Positions 7,490 to 14,653 of a DNA stretch of 14,653 bases are shown piece by piece. The translations under genes were made by a program, and so were the position numbers. Source of the DNA: an uncultured Prevotella sp. (GTDB lineage: Bacteria; Bacteroidota; Bacteroidia; Bacteroidales; Bacteroidaceae); assembly GCA_900543155.1 (NCBI GenBank), contig UQQN01000062.1:1-14653 (forward strand), written 5' to 3'. Numbering within the stretch: position 1 is the first letter of the stretch; each line of letters opens with the position of its first letter. The notes beneath the pieces are model-generated. The model did not search any database, was not told the DNA's origin, and was given only the letters and a program-made list of their open reading frames with translations.

Positions 7490-8050
7490 ATGGAAACTAA
7501 AGACACGAAATGGAAGATTCTTGAGTCTGAATATCTTGTTAAACGTCCTTGGCTTACTGCACGTCGCGACAAGGTGCAACTTGAAGACGGACGCATAAAC
7601 GATGAATATTACGTACTTGAATACCCTGATTGGGTAAATGTTATTGCCATTACCAAGGATGGTAAATTCGTAATGGAACGACAATACCGTCATGGGTTAC
7701 AGGTAAATAGCACCGAAATTCCGTGTGGCGTAATGGAACAAGGCGAAGCCCCCTTGCAAGCTGCCCAACGCGAATTGCTTGAAGAAACGGGTTATACTGG
7801 AGGCGAATGGAGCGAGATTATGACCATCTGTGCAAATCCTGGCTCTCAGAACAACCTTACTCATTGTTTCTTAGCCAAAGGGGTTGAAAAGACTGGCGAA
7901 CAACACCTCGACTCCACCGAAGAACTCACCGTGATGCTCATGGAAGAGGAGCAAGTGAAACAATTATTGCTCAATGGCAAACTTGTTCAGGCCTTAATGG
8001 TAGCACCGCTCTATAAGTATTTTTACGATCAAGCAACTACAAAACTTTAG
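7490..8050 (+). CDS. Nudix hydrolase, ADP-ribose pyrophosphatase-like
   Basis: This is a 186-residue cytosolic Nudix enzyme. The signature GX5EX7REUXEEXGU is complete at residues 80-102 (G80, E86, R94, E95, E98, E99, G101, Y102), so the metal-binding glutamates are intact. Before it the chain has VIAITKDGKFVMERQYRHG, typical of the ADP-ribose pyrophosphatase branch. A proline (P117, in ANPGSQNN) lies about 15 residues after the box, close to the position that marks ADP-ribose hydrolases. The likely reaction is ADP-ribose to AMP plus ribose 5-phosphate; another NDP-sugar cannot be excluded. It starts at ATG 7490. It stands alone after its own candidate promoter; the next gene has a separate promoter. 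No strong terminator follows, only a 6-bp hairpin at 8110-8124. Confidence 0.88.
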   Translation: METKDTKWKILESEYLVKRPWLTARRDKVQLEDGRINDEYYVLEYPDWVNVIAITKDGKFVMERQYRHGLQVNSTEIPCGVMEQGEAPLQAAQRELLEETGYTGGEWSEIMTICANPGSQNNLTHCFLAKGVEKTGEQHLDSTEELTVMLMEEEQVKQLLLNGKLVQALMVAPLYKYFYDQATTKL

Positions 8051-8157
8051 AGTAAGGAGCAAAACTAAATTTTGTGCAAGAATCGCTTCAAAAATAAAGT
8101 CAAATCTTGAACTTTATAAAAGTTTAGACGACTTCAATAAGAAAAAACCTTAATATT

Positions 8158-8188
8158 ATTGCCATACAATGGGTTTTGAGTAATTTTG
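8158..8188 (+). promoter_or_regulatory. promoter of the six-helix membrane protein
   Basis: ATTG (8158-8161) and TAATTTTG (8181-8188) are separated by 19 bases and fit the Bacteroidota -33/-7 consensus. Transcription should start near 8194, giving a leader of only about 20 bases before the start codon at 8217. Confidence 0.7.
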
Positions 8189-8216
8189 TTTCCCAATAGC
8201 AATATAACTCACAAAA

Positions 8217-9107
8217 ATGGAAAAGAAAATTGTTTACAATAAAGAACGCGGCATAAAAGGATGCATGGCTGATGGTTGGAAAATGTTAGCACTTAATTGG
8301 AAGGACTACGTGAAACAACTTTGGGCGTATGCATTATTTGCAGGTTTGGCAAATGCTTTTTTCATTGAAATAGTTTTGCAATATGTGTGCGAACAAGCAA
8401 TGCCTGCTTACTTACTCTTTACCTCTGAAGGCGACTTGCAAACGGCTAAGTGGATGGCTACACCCACTTGGTGTAATGGCATTTACATGTTATTAGCCAC
8501 ACTGCTTTTTGTCTTCGCCAACCTTTGCGTAGGGGTGCGCTATTTCAGCGTAATCAACTACTATAAGGCAAACAACTGCATGCCCAAGACGTGTAGATTG
8601 GCTTTACAAAAGTGCGACTGGCAATGTATGGGGCGCATTGTAAGGGCCTTGCTCTGCACAGCCTTACCCGCTTGTTTGATTAGTGCCATTGTAGTTTTCT
8701 TGGCACTTAAATACACCTTGTGGTTGTTAATTGTGGTTTTGCTAATCGGTGTTTTCATGAGTTCGTGCAGCACCTTATGCACCATGAAATATGGTTTAAG
8801 TAATCACACTTTAATTCAAAGTTTAAAGTATGCCTTTAAACACGCATTGGGCATTCCGTTTATCCTGATGCTGTTGGTGCTTATCCCCACAACCTTCTGC
8901 ACATTGGTTTTAAGTTTACCCGAGACGCTATACATCCTCAGTCGCATGGCTGCTACAAAATCGATGTTAGGCTGCGATAATTTTGGTTTGCCAAGCTATC
9001 TACCCTTTGTTTTCTTTATCGTAAACGCCCTTTGCTATGCCCTCATTGGCATCGTACGCTCTTACTTTGTTTGGACATTGTCATTAAAAACAAACAATAA
9101 TAAATAA
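8217..9107 (+). CDS. uncharacterised multi-pass membrane protein
   Basis: I do not recognise a family. The 296-residue protein has about six hydrophobic segments, near residues 34-57, 87-108, 141-164, 167-188, 211-234 and 261-284. A short basic N-terminus and the tail KTNNNK are the clearest soluble ends. It holds 15 cysteines, many in or beside the helices, which is high for such a protein. Two internal stretches, around YYKANNCMPKTCRLALQKC and KYGLSNHTLIQSLKYAFKHA, look like amphipathic segments between helices. That arrangement recalls Bacteroidota inner-membrane proteins made of two similar halves, though I cannot show real homology. It has its own promoter, and repeat copy B follows its stop codon. 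No catalytic motif is visible. Confidence 0.85.
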   Translation: MEKKIVYNKERGIKGCMADGWKMLALNWKDYVKQLWAYALFAGLANAFFIEIVLQYVCEQAMPAYLLFTSEGDLQTAKWMATPTWCNGIYMLLATLLFVFANLCVGVRYFSVINYYKANNCMPKTCRLALQKCDWQCMGRIVRALLCTALPACLISAIVVFLALKYTLWLLIVVLLIGVFMSSCSTLCTMKYGLSNHTLIQSLKYAFKHALGIPFILMLLVLIPTTFCTLVLSLPETLYILSRMAATKSMLGCDNFGLPSYLPFVFFIVNALCYALIGIVRSYFVWTLSLKTNNNK

Positions 9108-9164
9108 CTAGGGTGTTCAAAATCGGCAAAATGTTCTGTATGGTTTTATCGACATAAAATTCAC

Positions 9165-9295
9165 TTTACATTCGTTAACCACGAATTAAGAAAAATTTCA
9201 AATGACAAAAATGACACCTAGCATCTTGATTATCAAAGAGTTAAGGTGTCATTTGTCATTTGTCATTTTCGCTTTTTCCCTATATTAACCCCTTT
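9165..9295. repeat. dispersed palindromic repeat, copy B
   Basis: This is the second copy of the element at 107-235, in the same orientation. The outer arms are 9200-9219 and 9244-9261. The inner stem is less perfect (ATCTTGA against TCAAAGAG), but the left flank starting TTTACATTCGTTAA (9165-9178) and the triple TGTCATT are kept. It lies between the ends of the converging membrane-protein and AmpG-like genes. No other terminator is seen there, so it may end both transcripts. Confidence 0.75.
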
Positions 9296-9329
9296 AGCGT
9301 TGTTCTAAAATCGAGGAAATATCTTGATC

Positions 9330-10634
9330 TTACACCATCTTATCTTCAGGCTCAGCCCCTTCGGCTACGTCCTCGTTATCATCAAAATCTTTTTCAATCT
9401 TTACCAAATGTGCCACAACAAAAGTAAGCACACAAAGAACCATAGCTATAATAAAGAAGTTAAGATAACCCACAGCCTCTTGCAAATAGCCTGCTACCAT
9501 ACCTGGCAACATCATGCCCAATGCCATAAAACCCGTGCAGAAGGCATAGTGCGCTGTTGATGATTCGCCACGCGAAAAATAGATAAGATAAAGCATATAG
9601 GCTGTGAACCCAAATCCATAACCAAACTGCTCTATAAAAACACAAGTGCTTATCCACGTAATGTTATCGGGCTGAAAGTAAGCCAAGAAAATATATACCG
9701 CATCAGGCAAGGTGATGCTCAACACCATAGGCCAAAGCCAACGACGCAGTCCACCACGCTCGGCAGCTAAACCACCCAAAATGCCACCTAATGTGAGACC
9801 TACTACCCCCACTGTGCCTTGCACCCAACCTAACTGTCCTGTAGTAAGCGCCAAACCGCCATCTTCGGCACGACCTAACATAAAGAGCGGACATATTTTT
9901 ACCAACAATGCCTCGGGCAAACGATACACCAAAATGAAAAGCATGGCACAAACAATTTGAGGCTTTTTAAAGAAACTGACAAAGGTTTCAAGAAAACCCG
10001 TGGCTGCATTGTGCCAATCGGTATTTTCGGTAGCATGGTCGGCTTGGGTCTTAGGCAGCGCTATGGCGTGGTATAAGAATATTAAAATAAAGAAACCTGC
10101 TACAACAGCAAAGGTGATAGACCACGCTTGGGCAGGACGCATACGCGCCTCGAGTGCTCCCGCAAACATAATGAGCAAGCCTTGTCCCACAATGCTGGCT
10201 ATGCGATAGAACGTGGAACGTATGCCCACAAAGAAGGCTTGTTGTTGGGGCGTAAGTGCCAACATATAAAAACCATCAGCTGCAATATCATGCGTAGCAC
10301 TGCTAAATGCCATAAGCCATAACATAGCGAGCGACCACTGCAAATAATGGGGCAAATGCATGCTAAAAGCTAAACCACCCAACGCACCACCTATGCACAT
10401 TTGCATGGTAATAATCCACCAACGCTTGGTGCGCAAAAGGTCGACCACTGGACTCCAAAAGGGTTTGATAACCCAAGGCAAATAGAGCCAAGAAGTATAA
10501 AGAGCAATTTCACCTGGTTTAAGCCCCATACGTTCGTACATCACGGTGGCTACCGACATTACTATTACATAAGGAATGCCTTCTGCTGTATAAAGAGTGG
10601 GAATCCATGCCCACGGATTAAATTTTGTCTTCAC
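9330..10634 (-). CDS. AmpG-like major facilitator transporter
   Basis: The 434-residue inner-membrane protein has about 12 hydrophobic helices, the size and layout of the major facilitator superfamily. The N-terminus (YTAEGIPYVIV, then SWLYLPWVIKPFWSPVVD) and ATHDIAADGFY near residues 114-123 resemble AmpG, the permease that imports muropeptides for cell-wall recycling. The substrate here is inferred only. The start is GTG at 10634: an in-frame stop lies four codons upstream, and no in-frame ATG exists before the first helix. The C-terminus is strongly acidic (DFDDNEDVAEGAEPEDK). It stands alone between the rny terminator and repeat copy B. No convincing promoter was found in its 80-base leader, though the reading of this AT-rich region is uncertain. 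Confidence 0.85.
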   Translation of the reverse strand: MKTKFNPWAWIPTLYTAEGIPYVIVMSVATVMYERMGLKPGEIALYTSWLYLPWVIKPFWSPVVDLLRTKRWWIITMQMCIGGALGGLAFSMHLPHYLQWSLAMLWLMAFSSATHDIAADGFYMLALTPQQQAFFVGIRSTFYRIASIVGQGLLIMFAGALEARMRPAQAWSITFAVVAGFFILIFLYHAIALPKTQADHATENTDWHNAATGFLETFVSFFKKPQIVCAMLFILVYRLPEALLVKICPLFMLGRAEDGGLALTTGQLGWVQGTVGVVGLTLGGILGGLAAERGGLRRWLWPMVLSITLPDAVYIFLAYFQPDNITWISTCVFIEQFGYGFGFTAYMLYLIYFSRGESSTAHYAFCTGFMALGMMLPGMVAGYLQEAVGYLNFFIIAMVLCVLTFVVAHLVKIEKDFDDNEDVAEGAEPEDKMV

Positions 10635-10713
10635 AATTTTGTATTAGCGTTTTATTTGGCACAATAAGTTGTTGTTTAAAACCATATTCAGTTTCAAACA
10701 GCTACTTAAAAAC

Positions 10714-10774
10714 AAAAGCAAATGCACAAAGACCTGCTCTAAATGTAGCACAGTCCATTCGTACATTTGCTTTT
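10714..10774 (-). terminator. terminator downstream of rny
   Basis: AAAAGCAAATG (10714-10724) is the exact reverse complement of 10764-10774, an 11-bp stem. The 39-base loop can itself fold (TGCT with AGCA, GAC with GTC). On the minus strand the stem runs into GTTTTTAAG. It begins nine bases after the rny stop codon. Confidence 0.75.
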
Positions 10775-10782
10775 TGTGTTTT

Positions 10783-12315
10783 TTACTTAGCGTAACTTAC
10801 CGAACGAGTTTCGCGGATTACAGTAATCTTTACCTGTCCAGGATAAGTCATTTCGTCTTGAATGCGACGAGCGATGTCAGCACTGAGTTGTTCGATTTGC
10901 TTATCGTCAATCTTGTCAGCACCTACAATTACGCGCAGTTCACGACCTGCCTGAATAGCATAAGTCTTGGTCACACCCTCGTAGCTTGAAGCAATCTGCT
11001 CTAAGTCGTTCAAACGCTTGATATAAGCCTCAGCAATTTCACGACGAGCACCCGGACGTGCACCACTAATTGCATCGCACACTTGAACAATAGGAGCAAG
11101 CAGTGTGGTCATTTCCATTTCGTCGTGGTGAGCACCAATGGCATTCACAATTTCGGGCTTCTCCTTAAACTTCTCAGCCAACTTGGCACCATAAAGTGCG
11201 TGTGGAAGTTCGCTCTCTTCATCGGGCACCTTACCTATATCGTGAAGCAAACCTGCACGTTTGGCTTTCTTAGGATTCAAACCAAGTTCCGATGCCATCA
11301 CAGCACAAAGATTGGCTGTTTCGCGGGCATGTTGCAAAAGGTTCTGACCGTATGATGAACGATACTTCATCTTACCAATGATACGTACCAATTCGGGGTG
11401 CAAACCATGAATACCTAAGTCTATCGCAGTGCGCTTACCTGTTTCAATTACCTCATCGTCTACCTGCTTTTTAACTTTAGCTACCACCTCCTCGATACGG
11501 GCGGGATGAATACGTCCGTCTGAGATGAGTTGGTGAAGGGCAAGACGACAGATTTCGCGACGCACAGGGTCGAAAGCACTAATTACAATAGCTTCGGGCG
11601 TATCATCTACCACAATTTCTACACCTGTAGCAGCCTCGAGTGCACGGATATTGCGACCTTCGCGACCAATAATGCGACCCTTCACTTCATCGTTGTCAAT
11701 ATGGAAAACGGTCACACTATTTTCGATGGCGGTTTCAGTAGCTACACGTTGAATTGTTTGTATCACGATGCGCTTAGCCTCCTTATTGGCTGTGAGCTTC
11801 GCGTCATCCATTATGTCGTTAATGTAGCTCTGTGCATCACTGCGAGCCTCGTCCTTTAGCGAATCAACAAGGCGCTTTTTTGCTTCGTCAGCAGAAAGTC
11901 CACTGAGTTCTTCAAGTTTCTCGCGCTCTTTAAGCTGCATTTTTTCGAGTTCCTCTTCCTTACGTGCCAATGCCTGCTGTTGGTTGTTAAGGCGATTATG
12001 CACATTGTCGAGTTCCTGTTTTCTACGTCCCAACTCATCCTGACGTTGGTTAAGTCCAAGTTCGCGCTGCTTGAGTTTGTTCTCAACCTGCAAGATACGT
12101 TGGTTACGCTGCTGCACTTCCTTTTCAAGTTCAGCTTTTTTGTTGAGGAATTTTTCCTTCACTTCAAGGAGTTTTTTCTCCTTAATCACATCTGCCTCCT
12201 TAGTGGCATTGTCAATCATGCGCAGATATTTCTTTTTCAGTACATAACGAAAAAAGCTATATCCTGCACCGCCACCTACCACGAAGCCGATGACGAGAAA
12301 TATTGTTTCAATCAT
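10783..12315 (-). CDS. rny: ribonuclease Y
   Basis: RNase Y is a membrane-anchored endoribonuclease that starts mRNA decay. The 510-residue protein has every expected part. An N-terminal membrane helix (MIETIFLVIGFVVGGGAG) is followed by a long charged coiled coil (about 30-180), a KH RNA-binding domain with GRIIGREGRNIRALE (about 213-227), and an HD phosphohydrolase domain. The HD domain shows H329, the H358-D359 pair in GLLHDIGK, H396-H397 and D414. I chose the ATG at 12315 because it puts the membrane anchor at the N-terminus; the ATG at 12348 adds 11 polar residues. It follows zapA after 153 bases and is probably in the same transcription unit, with a possible RNA element between them. 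A hairpin terminator follows. Confidence 0.96.
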   Translation of the reverse strand: MIETIFLVIGFVVGGGAGYSFFRYVLKKKYLRMIDNATKEADVIKEKKLLEVKEKFLNKKAELEKEVQQRNQRILQVENKLKQRELGLNQRQDELGRRKQELDNVHNRLNNQQQALARKEEELEKMQLKEREKLEELSGLSADEAKKRLVDSLKDEARSDAQSYINDIMDDAKLTANKEAKRIVIQTIQRVATETAIENSVTVFHIDNDEVKGRIIGREGRNIRALEAATGVEIVVDDTPEAIVISAFDPVRREICRLALHQLISDGRIHPARIEEVVAKVKKQVDDEVIETGKRTAIDLGIHGLHPELVRIIGKMKYRSSYGQNLLQHARETANLCAVMASELGLNPKKAKRAGLLHDIGKVPDEESELPHALYGAKLAEKFKEKPEIVNAIGAHHDEMEMTTLLAPIVQVCDAISGARPGARREIAEAYIKRLNDLEQIASSYEGVTKTYAIQAGRELRVIVGADKIDDKQIEQLSADIARRIQDEMTYPGQVKITVIRETRSVSYAK

Positions 12316-12354
12316 TTTAATATATTGGGGTTTGAAATGTGGCGGCATTTACAT

Positions 12355-12467
12355 GGCATTGCCCACGCAAACACACACGCCACAACGGGTTTTTAATTGT
12401 GTTAGGACGGTACATCTTTGTGCCCGTCTGTTTCGATAGCCCGTATTTTCAAAGGTGCCTTAATGCC
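12355..12467 (-). ncRNA. possible 6S-like RNA between zapA and rny
   Basis: The spacer folds as nested pairs on the minus strand. AATGCC and GGCATT (12462-12467 and 12355-12360 in plus-strand reading) can close about 110 bases. Inside, CCCGT (12440-12444) pairs with ACGGG (12385-12389). The tip is a 5-bp stem (12406-12410 with 12424-12428) extended by ACA and TGT. A long rod with internal loops beside zapA recalls 6S RNA (ssrS), which lies next to zapA in E. coli and other bacteria. It is shorter than a usual 6S RNA and I found no promoter for it. It could instead be the rny leader. Confidence 0.35.
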
Positions 12468-12468
12468 C

Positions 12469-12780
12469 TTACTCCTTGTTAGCCAAGAGTTGCGCAATTT
12501 CTTCAGTCAGTCTTTTTACCACATCTTCATAGGGCGACTGATCTTTTTGCTTCTGTGTTTGAATCACCTGCACAGCAAAATCCAACAAAGCAACAGAAGT
12601 GTATCTTTCGTAGCTCAGATTCGGATATGACTGCTCATACCTACCAAGTTTTTCGTTGATCAATCGTGCAGCTTTGCGATAAACCTCTTCTTGATCGCGA
12701 CGCACTGTGATAGGATAAACCTGCTTACCTATCAACAGTTGAATTACGAGTTTGTCTTTTTTGTCTTTATTGTCTTCCAT
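12469..12780 (-). CDS. zapA: cell division protein ZapA
   Basis: ZapA binds FtsZ and bundles its filaments at the division site. The 103-residue protein has the family's size and plan. A basic N-terminal tail is followed by a small globular head (LVIQLLIGKQVYPITVRRDQEEVYRKAA), the segment SYERYTSVALLDFAVQVI, and a C-terminal coiled coil. The head motif of a short beta strand, then 'YPI', then the glutamate-rich helix is typical. The gene starts 15 bases after the stop of the upstream coiled-coil gene, so they form one operon; rny follows. The sequence shows no special regulation. Confidence 0.9.
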   Translation of the reverse strand: MEDNKDKKDKLVIQLLIGKQVYPITVRRDQEEVYRKAARLINEKLGRYEQSYPNLSYERYTSVALLDFAVQVIQTQKQKDQSPYEDVVKRLTEEIAQLLANKE

Positions 12781-12795
12781 AATGCGTCTTTTAAA

Positions 12796-13089
12796 CTACA
12801 CGTCTAACAATGCGATACATTTGTCAACTTCACGAATAAGCTGATTAAGCTTTGCTCTCGACTCTTTCACATCATCACCACTCACCTCAATCATTCTTGC
12901 GGTTTTAAGCATTTCATAATCCTTCTTCCACTTCTCGACACAAGACTGCGCATCAGCAAGTTCTTGCTGACACGTATCCAACTTTTTTTGAAGCTCGGCA
13001 TTACGCTGACGCTCCTCTTGATACGCCAACATAAGTTGACGCACCCTTGCTTCAAAATTGCGAAGTTCTATGTCTTGATCTTGAGTCAT
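12796..13089 (-). CDS. small coiled-coil protein upstream of zapA
   Basis: This 97-residue protein has no signal peptide or membrane helix. Residues about 8-68 are a charged heptad-rich coiled coil (RNFEARVRQLMLAYQEERQRN onward). A second helix (SRAKLNQLIREVDKCIALL) ends the chain. No enzyme motif is present. It lies 15 bases before zapA in the same operon. Small coiled-coil partners of ZapA are known elsewhere: ZapB in enterobacteria, and ZauP encoded beside zapA in Caulobacter. A division-ring role is therefore a reasonable inference from position and shape, not from sequence identity. The start is ATG 13089. The promoter was not clear. Confidence 0.85.
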   Translation of the reverse strand: MTQDQDIELRNFEARVRQLMLAYQEERQRNAELQKKLDTCQQELADAQSCVEKWKKDYEMLKTARMIEVSGDDVKESRAKLNQLIREVDKCIALLDV

Positions 13090-13245
13090 TTTGTCAAAAA
13101 AATGAGCGGTTTATAAAGAGTAATATATAATCAACTTCTTGCAGAAAATAGCTATTGACCATGCACGATGCACAAAACATCATTTTATTATTAGCATGTG
13201 CCATTTTCACAAGTAAGAGGGGGCTAAACCTTTTTAGCAATACGG

Positions 13246-13881
13246 TTACTCGTCTTTATCAGTGGGTTTAGGTTCTTTTTTGGCAAGAATCACCACGTTA
13301 TATACATAAGTAGTCATCCACTCTGCACTATAACCTAACTGTTGTTGGTAACGGCGCACTGAAGCACAAGCCTTACGCACACCTTCGTCCTTCCAATTCT
13401 CTTTAGTAAGCACATCGTTAATGGCTTTAGCCGTAAGATTACGCAATGCTTGACGGAACATAGAAGGAAGACGGAACTTCCACTTCATGATGTTACCCAT
13501 AAGCATCATAAGCTCCTGTGAGAAACCTTGGAACAGGAAGAGATAATTGCGAACATCATTCACATTGCGACAATGACGCTTAATGCTCTGGTCGATTTCT
13601 TTAAAGAAGAATTCTTCAATACCATAAATCTCCATAAGCATCTTGCGACAACGATTTTTCTCGCCAATGCCTAATTTATTATTTACAGTGGGCACATGCA
13701 AGGTCTGCTTAAACACACGCAAATCAGGCAATGCAGAAAGATTACTTATACCCAAATTGGCAGCCATAACGGCTTGATAATAAACACGGATGAGCATCAT
13801 AAAATCTTCCATGCCACCCACGCGCCAACCTGCCTCGTTGGCTTGTTCTTTATGTTTAAATAAGTTTGAAAATAATCCCAT
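13246..13881 (-). CDS. uncharacterised 211-residue protein
   Basis: I do not recognise this family. The protein is mostly helical and basic, with no clear signal peptide or full membrane helix. It begins MGLFSNLFKHKEQ, which could form an amphipathic membrane-touching helix. A hydrophobic stretch (FLFQGFSQELMMLMGNIMKWKF, about 116-136) and a late one (TTYVYNVVILA, 190-200) may be buried helices. The tail is charged (KKEPKPTDKDE). I chose the ATG at 13881 because the promoter's -7 box lies at 13900-13907, inside the longer reading frame that begins at 13911, so that earlier start would not be transcribed. It stands apart from the zapA operon by 156 bases that hold only a 6-bp hairpin (13223-13238) and AT-rich sequence. 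Confidence 0.85.
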   Translation of the reverse strand: MGLFSNLFKHKEQANEAGWRVGGMEDFMMLIRVYYQAVMAANLGISNLSALPDLRVFKQTLHVPTVNNKLGIGEKNRCRKMLMEIYGIEEFFFKEIDQSIKRHCRNVNDVRNYLFLFQGFSQELMMLMGNIMKWKFRLPSMFRQALRNLTAKAINDVLTKENWKDEGVRKACASVRRYQQQLGYSAEWMTTYVYNVVILAKKEPKPTDKDE

Positions 13882-13899
13882 GTTATAAAAATTTGCAAG

Positions 13900-13930
13900 C
13901 AAAGATAACAAATGAGAGCTGATTTACCAA
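13900..13930 (-). promoter_or_regulatory. promoter of the 211-residue protein
   Basis: On the minus strand TTG (13930-13928) is followed after 20 bases by TATCTTTG (13907-13900), a full match to TAnnTTTG. Transcription should begin near 13893, about 12 bases before the start codon at 13881. Confidence 0.75.
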
Positions 13931-14013
13931 GTGAAATCTCGTTTTTTTACACCTATAGCCTAAAATAAATTCGTTTTATAATATTTTGAGGTTCAAAGCA
14001 TTTTATGCAAATC

Positions 14014-14120
14014 AATGATGAAACACATTAACACAAGTAGAATCACCTACAGCATACTTACACAATCTCCTTTTATTTTTTATTTTAAATATCCTATCAA
14101 CATCACAATGTTTCATCATT
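14014..14120. repeat. 12-bp inverted repeat pair
   Basis: AATGATGAAACA (14014-14025) and TGTTTCATCATT (14109-14120) are perfect reverse complements separated by 83 AT-rich bases. It could be a small mobile-element remnant, a binding-site pair or chance. No coding sequence lies between the arms. Confidence 0.4.
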
Positions 14121-14267
14121 CTCTCTCCCTTACAAATTCGGTCTAAAATTGCTATGAGTTTGCTCTTTTGCCGTTCAAGGTCCGAAAATTCTCGGTTCTT
14201 CCCAGTTCTAGAACGACAACGAACAAAAAAAACATCAAGTTCATATAAAATTCTGTGTTAAGAAAGA

Positions 14268-14300
14268 GCGAATGCAGGACGTTCGCAAATTAAGTTTTTT
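14268..14300 (+). terminator. weak terminator-like hairpin
   Basis: GCGAATG (14268-14274) pairs with CGTTCGC (14280-14286), including one G-T wobble, around the loop CAGGA. Eight bases later there is a T6 run. The gap before the T-run and the lack of a known upstream plus-strand transcript make this weak. Confidence 0.25.
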
Positions 14301-14545
14301 ACCCGTAAACTTCTGCTCAATAATCAAGGATGATTCTAAGAAATTTGTTCTTTAAATTCTAAAAAAACTACTTACCTTTAAGAATGTCTTTTACATACTT
14401 TTTTACCCATTTTGTCATAAAAGTGCCCATCCGCCTTTATTTTCGCAAAAATCAATCACAGTTAATAACAGTCTGATTCTCAGCACACAACGTTCAAAAC
14501 ACAGTAAAATTTACAAAAACTTTTCAGAAAAAAGTTTGCGAAAGA

Positions 14546-14577
14546 TTTGGCAGTTATTAAAAAAGTTCGTACTTTTG
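14546..14577 (+). promoter_or_regulatory. promoter of tRNA-Val
   Basis: TTTG (14546-14549) and TACTTTTG (14570-14577) are 20 bases apart, a full match to the Bacteroidota -33/-7 consensus. The tRNA starts 21 bases after the -7 box. Confidence 0.85.
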
Positions 14578-14598
14578 CATCGCTTTTGAGGAAAACAA

Positions 14599-14653
14599 GG
14601 GCGTTTAGCTCAGCTGGTTCAGAGCATCTGCCTTACAAGCAGAGGGTCGGCGG
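14599..14653 (+). tRNA. tRNA-Val (anticodon TAC), 3' end cut by the window
   Basis: The acceptor 5' strand GGGCGTT is followed by TA, a D-arm (GCTC with GAGC), and an anticodon stem (TCTGC with GCAGA) around CTTACAA. Positions 34-36 are TAC, which reads valine codons. The window ends in the first half of the T-arm, so the T-loop and acceptor 3' strand lie outside. Further tRNAs may follow. Confidence 0.93.

Larger units (their letters stand above)
13931..14545. other. long AT-rich spacer without a visible gene
   Basis: No credible reading frame is seen here. It holds a 12-bp inverted repeat (14014-14025 and 14109-14120), a 10-bp palindrome GTTCTAGAAC (14205-14214), and a hairpin (14268-14274 with 14280-14286) followed at 14295 by six T. 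No full promoter match was found before 14546, so any transcript here is unproven. Confidence 0.6.

Noticed and set aside
12316..12348. Longer N-terminus for RNase Y from the ATG at 12348
   Set aside because: It would put polar residues before the membrane anchor, which normally starts the protein.
13223..13238. Hairpin after the 211-residue gene as a terminator
   Set aside because: The 6-bp stem is not followed by a T-run on the minus strand.

Overview
The window looks like chromosomal DNA of a member of the Bacteroidota, most likely order Bacteroidales and perhaps a Prevotella-like genus. The evidence is AT-rich spacers, no strong Shine-Dalgarno sequences, several clean matches to the Bacteroidota promoter (TTTG or TTG, about 20 bases, then TAnnTTTG), and typical protein families: a tandem-CBM20 GH77 enzyme, a BatD-type module, an AmpG-type carrier, and ZapA next to RNase Y. 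The genus is an inference. No plasmid, phage, CRISPR or transposase gene is visible.

Layout. Bases 1-220 hold small hairpins and copy A of a dispersed palindromic repeat. Then comes a minus-strand operon: nadE, with a short exported BatD-like protein overlapping its end by four bases. Upstream of nadE, 2840-3024 looks like a structured RNA or leader, preceded by a near-perfect promoter. On the plus strand, malQ (DPE2-like 4-alpha-glucanotransferase) converges on rtcB (RNA ligase) across a long bidirectional terminator. A Nudix hydrolase is divergent from rtcB, followed by an unrecognised six-helix membrane protein with its own promoter. Repeat copy B separates that gene from a convergent AmpG-like carrier. 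The rest of the coding DNA is on the minus strand: an unrecognised 211-residue protein, then the cluster coiled-coil protein, zapA, possible 6S-like RNA, rny. A roughly 700-base spacer leads to a plus-strand tRNA-Val (TAC), cut off by the window end.

How the genes relate. This is mostly housekeeping: NAD synthesis, maltose and glycogen turnover, RNA repair, nucleotide clean-up, possibly peptidoglycan recycling, division-ring assembly and RNA decay. The most interesting material is non-coding: the structured element before nadE, the two-copy repeat (one copy apparently supplies the stop codon of the BatD-like gene), and the zapA-rny spacer.
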